This document shows, piece after piece, positions 49,837 to 57,797 of a DNA stretch of 64,000 nt. The stretch is from the NCBI GenBank assembly GCA_963728535.1, contig CAVSKK010000001.1:62001-126000 (forward strand). The letters run 5' to 3'. How positions within the stretch are numbered: position 1 is the stretch's first letter; every line of letters begins with the position of its first letter. Made by a program: the position numbers and the translations under genes. This DNA comes from VAXT01 sp963728535. Lineage in GTDB: Bacteria; Actinomycetota; Thermoleophilia; Gaiellales; Gaiellaceae. The notes under the pieces are model-generated. The model worked only from the letters and a program-made list of their open reading frames with translations. It ran no database searches and was not told the DNA's origin.

Positions 49837-51198
49837 ATGTTCGTTCGACCGACACTCCTGCTCGCCGCCGTTGTCTTGAGCACGGCGTTGATCGGCCCGC
49901 TCGGCGCTGCCGCGACGTCTTCGGGCCCCACTGCGAACGAGAGGTCCGCCGCCACGATCAGAGGCAAGCGCGGGCCGCGGGGCTTCAGGGGGCCGCGCGG
50001 ACTGCGAGGTCTGCAAGGGCCAGCCGGTGTGCCCGGAGCGACGGGCCTCCAAGGGGAGGAGGGCGCTCTTGGGCCGCAGGGCGCGACAGGAGCCCCCGGA
50101 CCGCCCGGTGCAGGCCCTGACCGCCCCGGCTATGCCCTGACGACGATTGACGACGTCGGCTCGGGCGGCGGCTACACCTCGCTCGTGATCGGTGCGGACG
50201 GCCTTGGGCTGTTCAGTTACTACGACCAGCTCTTCGGCCTCTCGGTTGCGCATTGCGAGAACGTCGCCTGCACGCAGAGCGAGACGACGGACCTCTTCTA
50301 TTCGGCCGGCCGCAACTCGGCGATCGCGATCGGTAGCGACGGCCTCGGGCTACTCGCCTATCAACAGACGTTCGGGGGCGACCTTGCCGTCGCCCATTGC
50401 CAGAACGTCGCCTGCTCGGACGTGAGCCACTCCCGGCTCGACCATGCCGGCCCGCCACCGCCGCCCAACGGTCACATCTCGATCACGATCGGCACCGACG
50501 GCTTCGGCCTGATCAGCTATCACCACCAAGCGTCGAGCGATCTCGCGGTTGCCCACTGCGAGAATCTCACTTGCTCGACGATGACGACGACGACGATCGA
50601 TTCTGCAGGCGAGGTCGGTTTGGACAGCTCGATCACAATTGGCGCCGACGGTCTCGGCCTGATCAGCTACGCCGACCTCGACGACACGAGCCTCAAGGTC
50701 GCTCATTGCTCGAACGTGGCCTGCACCGCCGCCACCACCGCGACCATCGACGACCCGCCCTACTGGGTTTACTGGACATCGATCGCGGTGGGATCCGACG
50801 GGCTCGGCCTGATCAGCTACCGAGACGAGTCGGATGGCTCGGTGAAGGTGGCTCACTGCGACAACACCGCCTGCTCGACGGCGAGCGTCGCCCTGCTCGA
50901 CGACTCCGGGCAGGCCGGGCAGTTCACCTCGCTGACGATCGGGCCCGACGGCCATGGGCTGATCTCCTACCGGGCGTTCACGAGCGGCGACCTGAGGGTC
51001 GCTCACTGCTCGAATACGACGTGCTCCTCTGCGACGACGGCGACCGTTGACGCGGCCGGGGACACGGGCAACTGGACGGCGATCGCGATTGGAGTCGACG
51101 GACTCCCTCTGATCAGCTACGCGGACGGAGAGAGCGGTCACCTCAAAGTCGCCCACTGCTCGAACGTCTTCTGCATCCCGTACTTCCGCCGCCGCTGA
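49837..51198 (+). CDS. Collagen-like seven-repeat secreted protein 3
   Basis: 453 aa, 3 bases after the previous stop, so cotranscribed. Signal peptide (LLLAAVVLSTALIGPLGAAA), Gly-x-y triplets (KRGPRGFRGPRGLRGLQGP, GATGLQGEEGALGPQG), seven repeats with IGADGLGLISY and VAHCxNxxC, and the shared end CSNVFCIPYFRRR. Identical layout and repeat count to its two neighbours; sequence differences between repeats show the three copies are not recent duplicates. Confidence 0.82.
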   Translation: MFVRPTLLLAAVVLSTALIGPLGAAATSSGPTANERSAATIRGKRGPRGFRGPRGLRGLQGPAGVPGATGLQGEEGALGPQGATGAPGPPGAGPDRPGYALTTIDDVGSGGGYTSLVIGADGLGLFSYYDQLFGLSVAHCENVACTQSETTDLFYSAGRNSAIAIGSDGLGLLAYQQTFGGDLAVAHCQNVACSDVSHSRLDHAGPPPPPNGHISITIGTDGFGLISYHHQASSDLAVAHCENLTCSTMTTTTIDSAGEVGLDSSITIGADGLGLISYADLDDTSLKVAHCSNVACTAATTATIDDPPYWVYWTSIAVGSDGLGLISYRDESDGSVKVAHCDNTACSTASVALLDDSGQAGQFTSLTIGPDGHGLISYRAFTSGDLRVAHCSNTTCSSATTATVDAAGDTGNWTAIAIGVDGLPLISYADGESGHLKVAHCSNVFCIPYFRRR

Positions 51199-51229
51199 CG
51201 TCCTAGCGGCTCGTCAAACTTCCCCACGC

Positions 51230-53710
51230 GTGCATCTGCGAGCGATCAAGCTGCGCGGCTTCAAGTCGTTTCCGGACCCTGTCGAGGTTCGGCTCGAGCA
51301 AGGAGTCGCGGTCGTCGTCGGGCCGAACGGCTCCGGCAAGTCGAACGTCTCCGACGCGCTGCTCTGGGCCGCGGGGAGCCTCGCTCCGAGCGAGCTTCGC
51401 GCCGAGAAGCCCGACGACGTGCTCTTCGCGGGCGGCAAGGACCGGCCGGCCGCAGATTTCTGCGAGGTCGAGCTGCTCTTCGACAACGAGGACGGGGCGC
51501 TCGCCGAGCTTCCGTTCGCCGAGGTCTCGTTCGTGCGCCGCCTGCACCGCGGCGGCGAGGGCCAGTACCTCGTCAACCGGGCGGCGGTCCGCCGCACGGA
51601 TCTCGTCGAGCTCCTCGCCGACGTCGGGCTCGGGGGCCAGATGGGCTCGATCATCAGCCAGGGCCGCGTCGAGGAGATCCTCGGGAGCAAGCCCGAGGAG
51701 CGGCGCCAGCTCGTCGAGGAGGCCGCCGGCCTCGGCCGGTTCAAGCGCCGCCGGCACCGCGCCGAGCTGAAGCTCGCACGGGTCGCAACCGACGTCGAGC
51801 GCGCCCGCGACCTCGAGACCGAGGTCAAGAAGCGGCTGCGGCCGCTCGCGCTCCAGGCGACTGCCGCGGAGCGGGCCGAGAAGCTGCGCGGCGAGATCGG
51901 CTCGATCAAGGCGCGGATCGCGCAACTCGAGCTGGGCGCGGTCGAGGAGCGCCGCACGGCGGCCGGGGAGCGGCGCGAGGCGGCAACTCTTGCGCGCAAC
52001 CGGACTGCCAAGGAGCTCGAGGCGCTGCTGACCGAGCGCGACCGCGTCGAGAGCGATCTCGTCGGCGCGGCCGGTGGCCGCGAGGAGGCGACTGCGGGTC
52101 TCTACAGGCTCAAGAGCGCCGCCGAGCGGCTCGAGCTCCGGCGCGAGAGCGCCCAGGCGCTCGCCGAGAGACTGCGGGCCGACCCGCCTCCCGTTCGCTC
52201 GCCCGAGCGTGAGCGACTGCTCGAAGAGGCCCGCCTGGGGCGTGAACGGCTCGGTGCGCTCGAACGGACGCTGCTCGAGCTCGAGGGCCTGCCGCCTGCA
52301 GCCCGCGCGCTTGCCGAGCAGGGCGAGCGCCTCGTCCTCTCTTCGCTCGAGGTCGGCGAGGGGGACGAGCGAGCCGTTGCCGCCGCGCTGGCCTGGCGTG
52401 CCGCGGCCGTGCTCGCACCCAATGCCGCAACGGGGCTCAAGCTGCTCGAACAGGCGCGCGCCGCAGGACTCGGAAATCTCGGGATCGTCGTCGGCGGCGC
52501 CACGCCGGACGCGCCGATCGTCCCGAAGGAGCGGCTCCTCGAGGCGACGGAGCTCTCGGTCACGCGGGAAGGGTTCGCCTACGACCCGCAGCGTGGAGAG
52601 CTCTGGTACGCGGGCGAGGCCGCCGAGGCGGTGCTCCTGGAGCTGGACGCCCGCCGACGTGCGCTCGAGGGCGAGATCGAGGAGCTGGCCGCGGCAGCGG
52701 AGCGCGCGGCCGGTGTCACGGCTGCGCCGGACTCGCGCCTCGCGGAAGCGGCCGAGCGGCTTGCGGCCACCCTCGCCGAGTCCGTGCAGCTCGCGTCTCG
52801 CTTCGAGCCGAGCCTCGGGGCGCGCGCCGAGGCTCGTGGAGAACGCGCCCGCCAACTCGGTGAGGAGCTCCGTGAGCTCGGCGCGAAGGAGGCCGAGATC
52901 AGGCGTATGGCGGCGGAGGCGGGGGAGCGCGCTTCGGCGATCGACGTGGAGCTGGCGACGCTTGCCGCCGAGGCGAAAGAGCTCAACCGGCGGATCGACG
53001 AGGCCGGGGCCGAGCCCGCCGAGGGGGACGACCCCGCGGAGCTCGGCGTGAAGCTGGAGCGCCTGGAGCGCCGGCGCGAGGCTCTGGGCAGCGTCAACCC
53101 GCTCGCGAAAGAGGAGTACGACCGCGAGAAGGAGCGGCTCACCGAGCTCCGCGACCAGCGCCTCGACCTCGAGAAGAGCCTGACGGAGCTGCAGAACCTC
53201 AGGGACGAGCTCGCCGAGACCGTGGAGCGCCGCTTCGAGGAGACGTTCACGGCGGTGCGCGACCACTTCGAGGAAGTGGCGTCGACGCTCTTCCCCGGCG
53301 GCGAGGGCCGCCTGCGACTGACCGAGCCGGAGATCGAGGGCGAAGACGAGGACGTCGAGGCGGGGATCGAGATCGAGCTCAGGCCCGCGGGCAAGAAGGT
53401 GACGCGCCTCTCGCTCCTCTCCGGCGGCGAGAAGGCACTCGGCGCGATCTCGTTCCTGTTCGCGCTCTTCCTCGCTCGGCCGCATCCCTTCTACCTGCTC
53501 GACGAGGTCGAGGCCGCCCTCGACGACGCGAACATCGGCCGGTTCGTCGAGCTACTCCGTCGCTATTCGGAGCGGGCACAGTTCATCGTCATCACGCACC
53601 AGAAGAAGACGATGGAGGCCGCGGACGTCCTCTACGGCGTCACGATGGGCGCCGACGGGGTCTCGCAGATCGTCTCGCGGCGCCTGCCGCGCGAAGCCGT
53701 CGCCGCTTAG
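51230..53710 (+). CDS. smc: Chromosome partition protein SMC, short form
   Basis: 826 aa from GTG, against about 1150-1200 in most bacteria. Head: LRGFKSFPDPVEV, Walker A GPNGSGKSNVSDALLW, ISQGRVEEIL, and at the C-end LSGGEKALGAISFLFALF (signature) and YLLDEVEAALDDANIGRF (Walker B). A hinge-like region covers about 345-460. The two coiled-coil arms are therefore only about 175 residues each, roughly half normal. All ATPase motifs are intact, so it should work. Genes for the ScpA/ScpB partners are not in the window. Neighbours rnc and ftsY are the classic context. Confidence 0.93.
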   Translation: MHLRAIKLRGFKSFPDPVEVRLEQGVAVVVGPNGSGKSNVSDALLWAAGSLAPSELRAEKPDDVLFAGGKDRPAADFCEVELLFDNEDGALAELPFAEVSFVRRLHRGGEGQYLVNRAAVRRTDLVELLADVGLGGQMGSIISQGRVEEILGSKPEERRQLVEEAAGLGRFKRRRHRAELKLARVATDVERARDLETEVKKRLRPLALQATAAERAEKLRGEIGSIKARIAQLELGAVEERRTAAGERREAATLARNRTAKELEALLTERDRVESDLVGAAGGREEATAGLYRLKSAAERLELRRESAQALAERLRADPPPVRSPERERLLEEARLGRERLGALERTLLELEGLPPAARALAEQGERLVLSSLEVGEGDERAVAAALAWRAAAVLAPNAATGLKLLEQARAAGLGNLGIVVGGATPDAPIVPKERLLEATELSVTREGFAYDPQRGELWYAGEAAEAVLLELDARRRALEGEIEELAAAAERAAGVTAAPDSRLAEAAERLAATLAESVQLASRFEPSLGARAEARGERARQLGEELRELGAKEAEIRRMAAEAGERASAIDVELATLAAEAKELNRRIDEAGAEPAEGDDPAELGVKLERLERRREALGSVNPLAKEEYDREKERLTELRDQRLDLEKSLTELQNLRDELAETVERRFEETFTAVRDHFEEVASTLFPGGEGRLRLTEPEIEGEDEDVEAGIEIELRPAGKKVTRLSLLSGGEKALGAISFLFALFLARPHPFYLLDEVEAALDDANIGRFVELLRRYSERAQFIVITHQKKTMEAADVLYGVTMGADGVSQIVSRRLPREAVAA

Positions 53711-54051
53711 CTCTTCGGCACGTATGCGTCGGCGAGCTTCTTCGGCGCCGCGATGAGCCACGACTCCTCGATCCGCTCGGCGAGCGCCTCAGTGTCGGCG
53801 TGTTCGAGGTGCACGAGAACCATGGGATACCCGTCGTAGTGAGGCGTTGCGAAGAACGTCTCCGGTTGCGCCTCGATCATCAGTGGGCGCTCGCCGGGAT
53901 CACAACGCAACACGAGCGCGCCCTGCTCGTGCGGGCTCTCCCAGGCGAAGGCCTTGCCGGCGACCTTGTACGCGGGCTTGCCGTACGTCGTCCCGTCTTC
54001 AGCCTCGGGAAGTGCGAGGGCGAGCTTCCGCACGTCGTCCCACGTCGCCAT
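53707..54051 (-). CDS. MmcQ/YjbR family protein
   Basis: 114 aa. MATWDDVRKLALALPEAEDGTTYGKPAYKV is typical of the MmcQ/YjbR double-wing fold, which resembles DNA-binding CyaY-like proteins. Function unknown. Its stop overlaps the smc stop by 3 bases on the opposite strand, and it is divergent from ftsY. Confidence 0.87.
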   Translation of the reverse strand: MATWDDVRKLALALPEAEDGTTYGKPAYKVAGKAFAWESPHEQGALVLRCDPGERPLMIEAQPETFFATPHYDGYPMVLVHLEHADTEALAERIEESWLIAAPKKLADAYVPKS

Positions 54052-54057
54052 GGGCGG

Positions 54058-54063
54058 AGGCTA
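54058..54063 (-). promoter_or_regulatory. -10 box for the MmcQ-like gene
   Basis: TAGCCT on the minus strand, 6 bases before ATG 54051, overlapping the ftsY -10 box on the other strand by two bases. Confidence 0.45.
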
Positions 54064-54067
54064 TCGT
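54062..54067 (+). promoter_or_regulatory. -10 box for ftsY
   Basis: TATCGT, 9 bases before ATG 54077. It shares bases with the divergent -10 box at 54058-54063. Confidence 0.45.
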
Positions 54068-54076
54068 GGCGCGGCG

Positions 54077-55024
54077 ATGAGATCCTGGGCTGAGCTACTG
54101 GGCGACGAGGGCGCGGCGCCGGAGAGCGACGAGGAAGCGCAAGGTCTTTTCGGGCGCTTGCGGGACTCGCTCGGGAAGAGCCGGCGAGCGCTCACCGATC
54201 AGCTCGCCGTTGCGGCGTTCGACCCCGCCGACGATGCGGCATGGGAACGGCTCGAAGAGGCACTGATCGCCGCCGACGTGGGCGTGCCTGCGACGGCAGA
54301 GCTCGTCCAGCGGCTGGAGGCGCGCGGGGTCGCAGGCGACCTGACCGAGCCACTCGTCGAGGAGGTCGCCGTGATGCTCGGCGAGCCGGCGACGCTGAAC
54401 GTCGCCGAGCGCCCGAGCGTCGTGCTCGTCGTCGGCGTCAACGGCACCGGCAAGACGACGACGATCGGGAAGCTCGCGTTTCACCTCCACGAGCACGGGC
54501 GCTCGGTGATCGTGGCGGCGGCCGACACCTTTCGTGCAGCCGCCGAGGAGCAGCTCGAGATCTGGGCCGACCGCGCGCAGGCGGACTTCGTCGGCTCGGA
54601 GCGTGGGGGCGATCCGGCGGCCGTCGCCTACGACGCGATCGAGGCCGCTTCGGCTCGCGGTCGCGACGTCGTCGTCGTCGACACGGCCGGGCGCCTGCAC
54701 ACGCAGGTGAACCTGATGGAGGAACTGGAGAAGATCCGCCGCGTGATCGAAGGCAGGCTCGAAGGAGCCCCACACGAGACGCTGCTCGTCGTCGACGCGA
54801 CGACAGGCCAGAACGGCGTGCGCCAGGCGCAGATCTTCGGCGAGGCCGTCCAGGTAACAGGCGTCGCGCTGACCAAGCTCGACGGCTCGGCGAAAGGCGG
54901 CGTCGCCCTCGCCATCGCCCACGAGCTCGGCCTGCCGGTGAAGCTCGTGGGCGTGGGAGAGGGGGTCGAGGACCTGCGGCCGTTCGACTCTCGCGGCTTC
55001 GCGCGGGCCCTCATCTCCGGCTAG
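54077..55024 (+). CDS. ftsY: Signal recognition particle receptor FtsY
   Basis: 315 aa from ATG 54077. The N-terminal acidic domain is very short. NG domain: GVNGTGKTTTIGKLAFHL (Walker A), AADTFRAAAEEQLEIWA, VDTAGRLHTQVNLMEEL, LTKLDGSAKGG and GVGEGVEDLRPFD. Binds SRP (Ffh) at the membrane for cotranslational export. Normally next to ffh; here 6 kb of other genes lie between. Confidence 0.96.
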   Translation: MRSWAELLGDEGAAPESDEEAQGLFGRLRDSLGKSRRALTDQLAVAAFDPADDAAWERLEEALIAADVGVPATAELVQRLEARGVAGDLTEPLVEEVAVMLGEPATLNVAERPSVVLVVGVNGTGKTTTIGKLAFHLHEHGRSVIVAAADTFRAAAEEQLEIWADRAQADFVGSERGGDPAAVAYDAIEAASARGRDVVVVDTAGRLHTQVNLMEELEKIRRVIEGRLEGAPHETLLVVDATTGQNGVRQAQIFGEAVQVTGVALTKLDGSAKGGVALAIAHELGLPVKLVGVGEGVEDLRPFDSRGFARALISG

Positions 55025-55046
55025 CAGCTTCGGCGTCTGACCTACG

Positions 55047-55076
55047 TTGACATCGAACTGCATGAGTGCTTAGCTC
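55047..55076 (+). promoter_or_regulatory. Full -35/-10 promoter for the M4 protease
   Basis: TTGACA (55047-55052) and TAGCTC (55071-55076) are 18 bases apart, and the TTG start at 55085 is 8 bases later. One of the few clear -35 boxes in the window. Confidence 0.5.
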
Positions 55077-55084
55077 GCGTTGCG

Positions 55085-56227
55085 TTGCCGTCGCCGCCAA
55101 ATCGTTCCTTTGTTCGACAGCAGGCCGAGCCTGAGCGTTGCAGCTCGATCTTCTGCATCGTCCCGCCGCACGTCCTCGACCGCATCGCGCGGAAGGGCAC
55201 TGACAAGCAGCGCGGCTGGGCGCTGGACACGCTTGGTCGCGATCATTCGGTCCGCACGGCACGGCTGCAAAACACGCTGATCGGCGCGCCGGAGGTGCGG
55301 GCGGCTCATCTGCTGCGTTTTGGCGCGGCTCCTGCGCTTGGACAGGCGCACCGGACGATCTTCGACATGCAGGGCTCCGAAGCGGACGCAGATCTCCCCG
55401 GCAAGATCGTTCGCGAAGAGGGCGAAGACGCAACGAACGATCCCGCCGCCGACGAGGCCTACGACGCGCTGGGGGCGACGTTCGATCTCTACTGGAACGT
55501 CTTCAAGCGAAACTCGATCGACGATGCGGGACTACCGCTGCACGGAATCGTCCACTACAGCAAGAACTACGACAACGCTTTCTGGGACGGACAGGAGATG
55601 GTCTTCGGAGACGGCGACGGCGAGCTGTTCAACCGCTTCACGGTCTCGGTCGACGTGATCGGGCACGAGCTGACCCATGGCGTGATTCAGCACACCGCCA
55701 ACCTGCAGTACCTGGGTCAGTCCGGTGCGCTCAACGAGTCCATGGCGGACGTGCTGGGCTCTCTCGTCAAGCAGTACACGAACAAGCAAAGCGCCGAGGA
55801 GGCCGACTGGCTGATCGGAGAAGGGCTGTTGGCGCCGGGCGTCCAGGGGAAGGCCCTGCGCTCGATGGCGGCGCCAGGGACTGCCTACGACGACGAGGTG
55901 CTCGGCAAGGACAATCAGCCGGCGCACATGGACGGCTATGTGGAGACCACGGAGGACAACGGCGGCGTCCACATCAACTCGGGCATCCCGAACCATGCCT
56001 TCTATCTGTTCGCGGTGAGTCTCGGCGGGAACGCGTGGGAGCGCGCCGGTGCGGTCTGGTACTCGGCGCTTCGCGACCCGCGACTCCAGACCACAGCACA
56101 GTTCGTCCAGTTCGCATCGGCGACCACCCGCGCAGCGAACCGGCTCTTTCCCGAGACCGATGTGGGCGACAAGCTCCTCGACGCCTGGAATCAGGTCGGG
56201 ATCGACCTCAGTCGCGACGCCAGCTGA
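55085..56227 (+). CDS. Protealysin-like M4 metalloprotease
   Basis: 380 aa from TTG 55085. The short propeptide has the protealysin-type CSSIFCIVPPHVLDRIARKG. The thermolysin domain has VIGHELTHGVIQHTANL (HExxH zinc site), GALNESMADVLGSL (Glu ligand) and GVHINSGIPNHAFYLFAVSLGG. No signal peptide, as in known protealysins, which are exported by other routes or act inside. The inhibitor-like gene follows directly. Confidence 0.92.
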   Translation: MPSPPNRSFVRQQAEPERCSSIFCIVPPHVLDRIARKGTDKQRGWALDTLGRDHSVRTARLQNTLIGAPEVRAAHLLRFGAAPALGQAHRTIFDMQGSEADADLPGKIVREEGEDATNDPAADEAYDALGATFDLYWNVFKRNSIDDAGLPLHGIVHYSKNYDNAFWDGQEMVFGDGDGELFNRFTVSVDVIGHELTHGVIQHTANLQYLGQSGALNESMADVLGSLVKQYTNKQSAEEADWLIGEGLLAPGVQGKALRSMAAPGTAYDDEVLGKDNQPAHMDGYVETTEDNGGVHINSGIPNHAFYLFAVSLGGNAWERAGAVWYSALRDPRLQTTAQFVQFASATTRAANRLFPETDVGDKLLDAWNQVGIDLSRDAS

Positions 56228-56241
56228 TACCACTCCAGGCG

Positions 56242-56571
56242 ATGAGCGATCCCGAGTGGAAGATTTCAATCAAGCGCAGCGGCGGATTCGCAGGCGTCAG
56301 TCGCGGCGGTGAGGTGCGAAGCGGCGAGCTCTCGGCCGAAGAGGCAGAGGAGCTCCATCGCCTGGCCACTTGCGTCGATTTCGCGGCCAAGGAACGCGAT
56401 GTCCCAGCACAACCCGGGCAGCCCGACCGCTTTCAGTATTCGATCGTCGTCGATCACGGCTCCGAGCATTACGAGCTCGAGATCGGTGAGGGGTCGATGG
56501 ACGAACAGCAGAAGGCGCTCGCCCAGTGGCTGATGCCTCGAGCGACGAGCTCGTCTCCCGAATCGACCTAG
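56242..56571 (+). CDS. Emfourin-type protealysin inhibitor
   Basis: 109 aa, 14 bases after the protease stop. KISIKRSGGFAGVSRGGEVRSGELSAEEAEELHRL matches the emfourin start (RSGGFAG), and the size and position next to an M4 protease agree. Emfourins bind and block protealysin-like enzymes, so this pair is an enzyme with its own control. Confidence 0.85.
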   Translation: MSDPEWKISIKRSGGFAGVSRGGEVRSGELSAEEAEELHRLATCVDFAAKERDVPAQPGQPDRFQYSIVVDHGSEHYELEIGEGSMDEQQKALAQWLMPRATSSSPEST

Positions 56572-56638
56572 CTCGCCGGGCCGGGGGCGGGCAGCGCGCG
56601 GTCGCCGAACCGGTTGTCGCACACTTGGCACACTCCGA

Positions 56639-56680
56639 CCCTTGACACAATCAGTGTCCGACTCCTTTTTCTGTCAAGGG
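56639..56680. repeat. Inverted repeat with 24-base loop
   Basis: CCCTTGACA (56639-56647) pairs perfectly with TGTCAAGGG (56672-56680). The loop holds GTGTCCGACTCC and a T5 run. It lies between the emfourin and MazF stops and may be a bidirectional terminator or a repeat element. Confidence 0.45.
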
Positions 56681-56746
56681 GAGATCGCACCGAAAGCGTG
56701 ACGATTCGTCCGGCACGGCGGCACCCCGACACCCGAAACGAGTGGC

Positions 56747-57061
56747 TCAGAGATCGAGGACCAGCGACAGAGCGTCGTCGATGCTCTGCATCTCGTCGAG
56801 CGTCAGGTGGGCCACCTGCTTGCCGAGCGAGCGCGCATCGACCGCGCCGACCATCTCGCAAATGACGCGGGTCGACCCGTCGCCAATCGACACCTCCGGG
56901 TGGAAGGTCGCGTGAGGCGTCGACTGCGAGGTCGGGCAGATCACCACGGTGGCCAGCGCGAGGAGGTCGTCAGCCTGGACGATCAGCGCGTAGCGCGGGC
57001 CGTGCTGGACGCGGCCGCGGCGACGCGGAAGGACGATCTCATGGACGTCACCGCGGACCAC
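56747..57061 (-). CDS. mazF: MazF/PemK-type toxin
   Basis: 104 aa. VRGDVHEIVLPRRRGRVQHGPRYALIVQADDLL and VVICPTSQST are marks of the MazF fold, whose members are sequence-specific mRNA endonucleases. GDGSTRVICEMVGAVD and LTLDEMQSIDDALSLVLDL complete it. Overlaps the antitoxin gene by 14 bases. Confidence 0.9.
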   Translation of the reverse strand: MVRGDVHEIVLPRRRGRVQHGPRYALIVQADDLLALATVVICPTSQSTPHATFHPEVSIGDGSTRVICEMVGAVDARSLGKQVAHLTLDEMQSIDDALSLVLDL

Positions 57062-57296
57062 GCAGCTGCTCCATCAGCTCGGCGACCTCTTGAGCCTCGC
57101 GGACGTACTCGCGGTTCTTCATCAGCGCTCGCGCCTCCGCTGCGAGCCCCCGGCGGCGCCGCTCGCGCTCGGCGGTCTCCGTGATCGCCTGGCGGGCGGC
57201 CTCCGCGCGGGTTATTCCACGGCGCCGCGCGATCTCGTCGAGCTCACGGATGCCGTCCCGGCCAAGGCGAAGTGAGAGTGGTGGAGGTGCAGCCAC
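57048..57296 (-). CDS. mazE: RHH-type antitoxin for MazF
   Basis: 82 aa from GTG 57296; ATG 57302 is also in frame but is adjacent to the -10 box, so GTG fits a leaderless start better. LSLRLGRDGIRELDEIARRRGITRAEAARQAI is a ribbon-helix-helix DNA-binding start, followed by a helical, charged tail that would bind the toxin. Likely autorepressor at the interleaved repeats upstream. Confidence 0.85.
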   Translation of the reverse strand: MAAPPPLSLRLGRDGIRELDEIARRRGITRAEAARQAITETAERERRRRGLAAEARALMKNREYVREAQEVAELMEQLRGPR

Positions 57297-57301
57297 TCTC
57301 A

Positions 57302-57328
57302 TAGTGTAGCGCGAAATGCACTACGCTA
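57302..57328. promoter_or_regulatory. Interleaved inverted repeats at the MazEF promoter
   Basis: TAGTG-TAGCG-cgaaatg-CACTA-CGCTA: two inverted repeats (TAGTG/CACTA and TAGCG/CGCTA) overlap each other and the -10 box. This suits an RHH antitoxin operator. Confidence 0.55.
57303..57308 (-). promoter_or_regulatory. -10 box of the MazEF operon
   Basis: TACACT on the minus strand, 6 bases before GTG 57296. Confidence 0.55.
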
Positions 57329-57404
57329 CTCGGGACTGTTCAAACGATCTCGCCCCTGCCGGACATGGACGGATTAGAGCCTGAGTGTCGAATACAGCAA
57401 CCTC

Positions 57405-57430
57405 GGTGCGACTCGGGTCCCGGTCGCACC
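57405..57430. repeat. 8-bp hairpin in the MazEF-dodecin gap
   Basis: GGTGCGAC and GTCGCACC pair perfectly around a 10-base loop. Nothing else is recognised in this 250-base gap except the large hairpin at 57493-57530. Confidence 0.4.
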
Positions 57431-57492
57431 CGCACACCCGCGGTCTCTTCTGAAAGAGCGGTTGCGCCAGGTGAGGTGACCTGAAACGCCGC

Positions 57493-57530
57493 CCGCGCCG
57501 CGCCGCTCCTGAAGAAGCGGCGCGGCGCGG
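57493..57530 (-). terminator. 15-bp perfect hairpin after the dodecin operon
   Basis: CCGCGCCGCGCCGCT and its exact complement flank an 8-base loop, just beyond the dodecin stop on the minus strand. No T-tract follows, but the stem is the most stable in the window and is likely to end transcription or protect the 3' end. Confidence 0.55.
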
Positions 57531-57552
57531 TCGAGCCTCGCGTCACTCAGCG

Positions 57553-57759
57553 CTAGCGCTCGAGCCCGAATGCGATGTCGACGGTTGTCCGGTACTGGCT
57601 GATCTTGCCGTCCGTGACCTCGGCGCTCATCGACTTCACGTGTGCGCCGGTGATGCCGCGAAGCGTCTTCGACGCCTCCTGAACGGCCGCGTCAGCAGCC
57701 TTCGCGAAGCTGTCCGGCGATGAGCCGATGATCGTCACGACCTTTGCGACAGTTGCCAT
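57553..57759 (-). CDS. Dodecin
   Basis: 68 aa. VAKVVTIIGSSPDSFAKAADAAVQEASKTLRGITGA is the dodecin fold, ending VTDGKISQYRTTVDIAFGLER with the conserved VxDGKIxxYR. Dodecins form 12-subunit shells that store flavin or CoA. Third gene of a minus-strand run of three. Confidence 0.93.
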   Translation of the reverse strand: MATVAKVVTIIGSSPDSFAKAADAAVQEASKTLRGITGAHVKSMSAEVTDGKISQYRTTVDIAFGLER

Positions 57760-57797
57760 GTCTCCCCGCTCCTTTGTCGCTGATTGGGCGGCGGAGA

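Noticed and set aside
47300..51190. Regularly spaced repeats that might suggest a CRISPR array
   Set aside because: The repeats are about 135 bases apart, diverged at third codon positions and read through as protein; they encode propeller-like blades.
51203..53485. 760-codon open frame on the minus strand opposite smc
   Set aside because: Low-complexity Arg/Leu/Glu-rich shadow of the SMC coiled coils.
57370..57440. Possible tRNA or tRNA remnant around the GGTGCGAC hairpin
   Set aside because: The arm lengths and the missing TTCRA loop do not fit a T-arm, and no acceptor, D or anticodon arms can be built.
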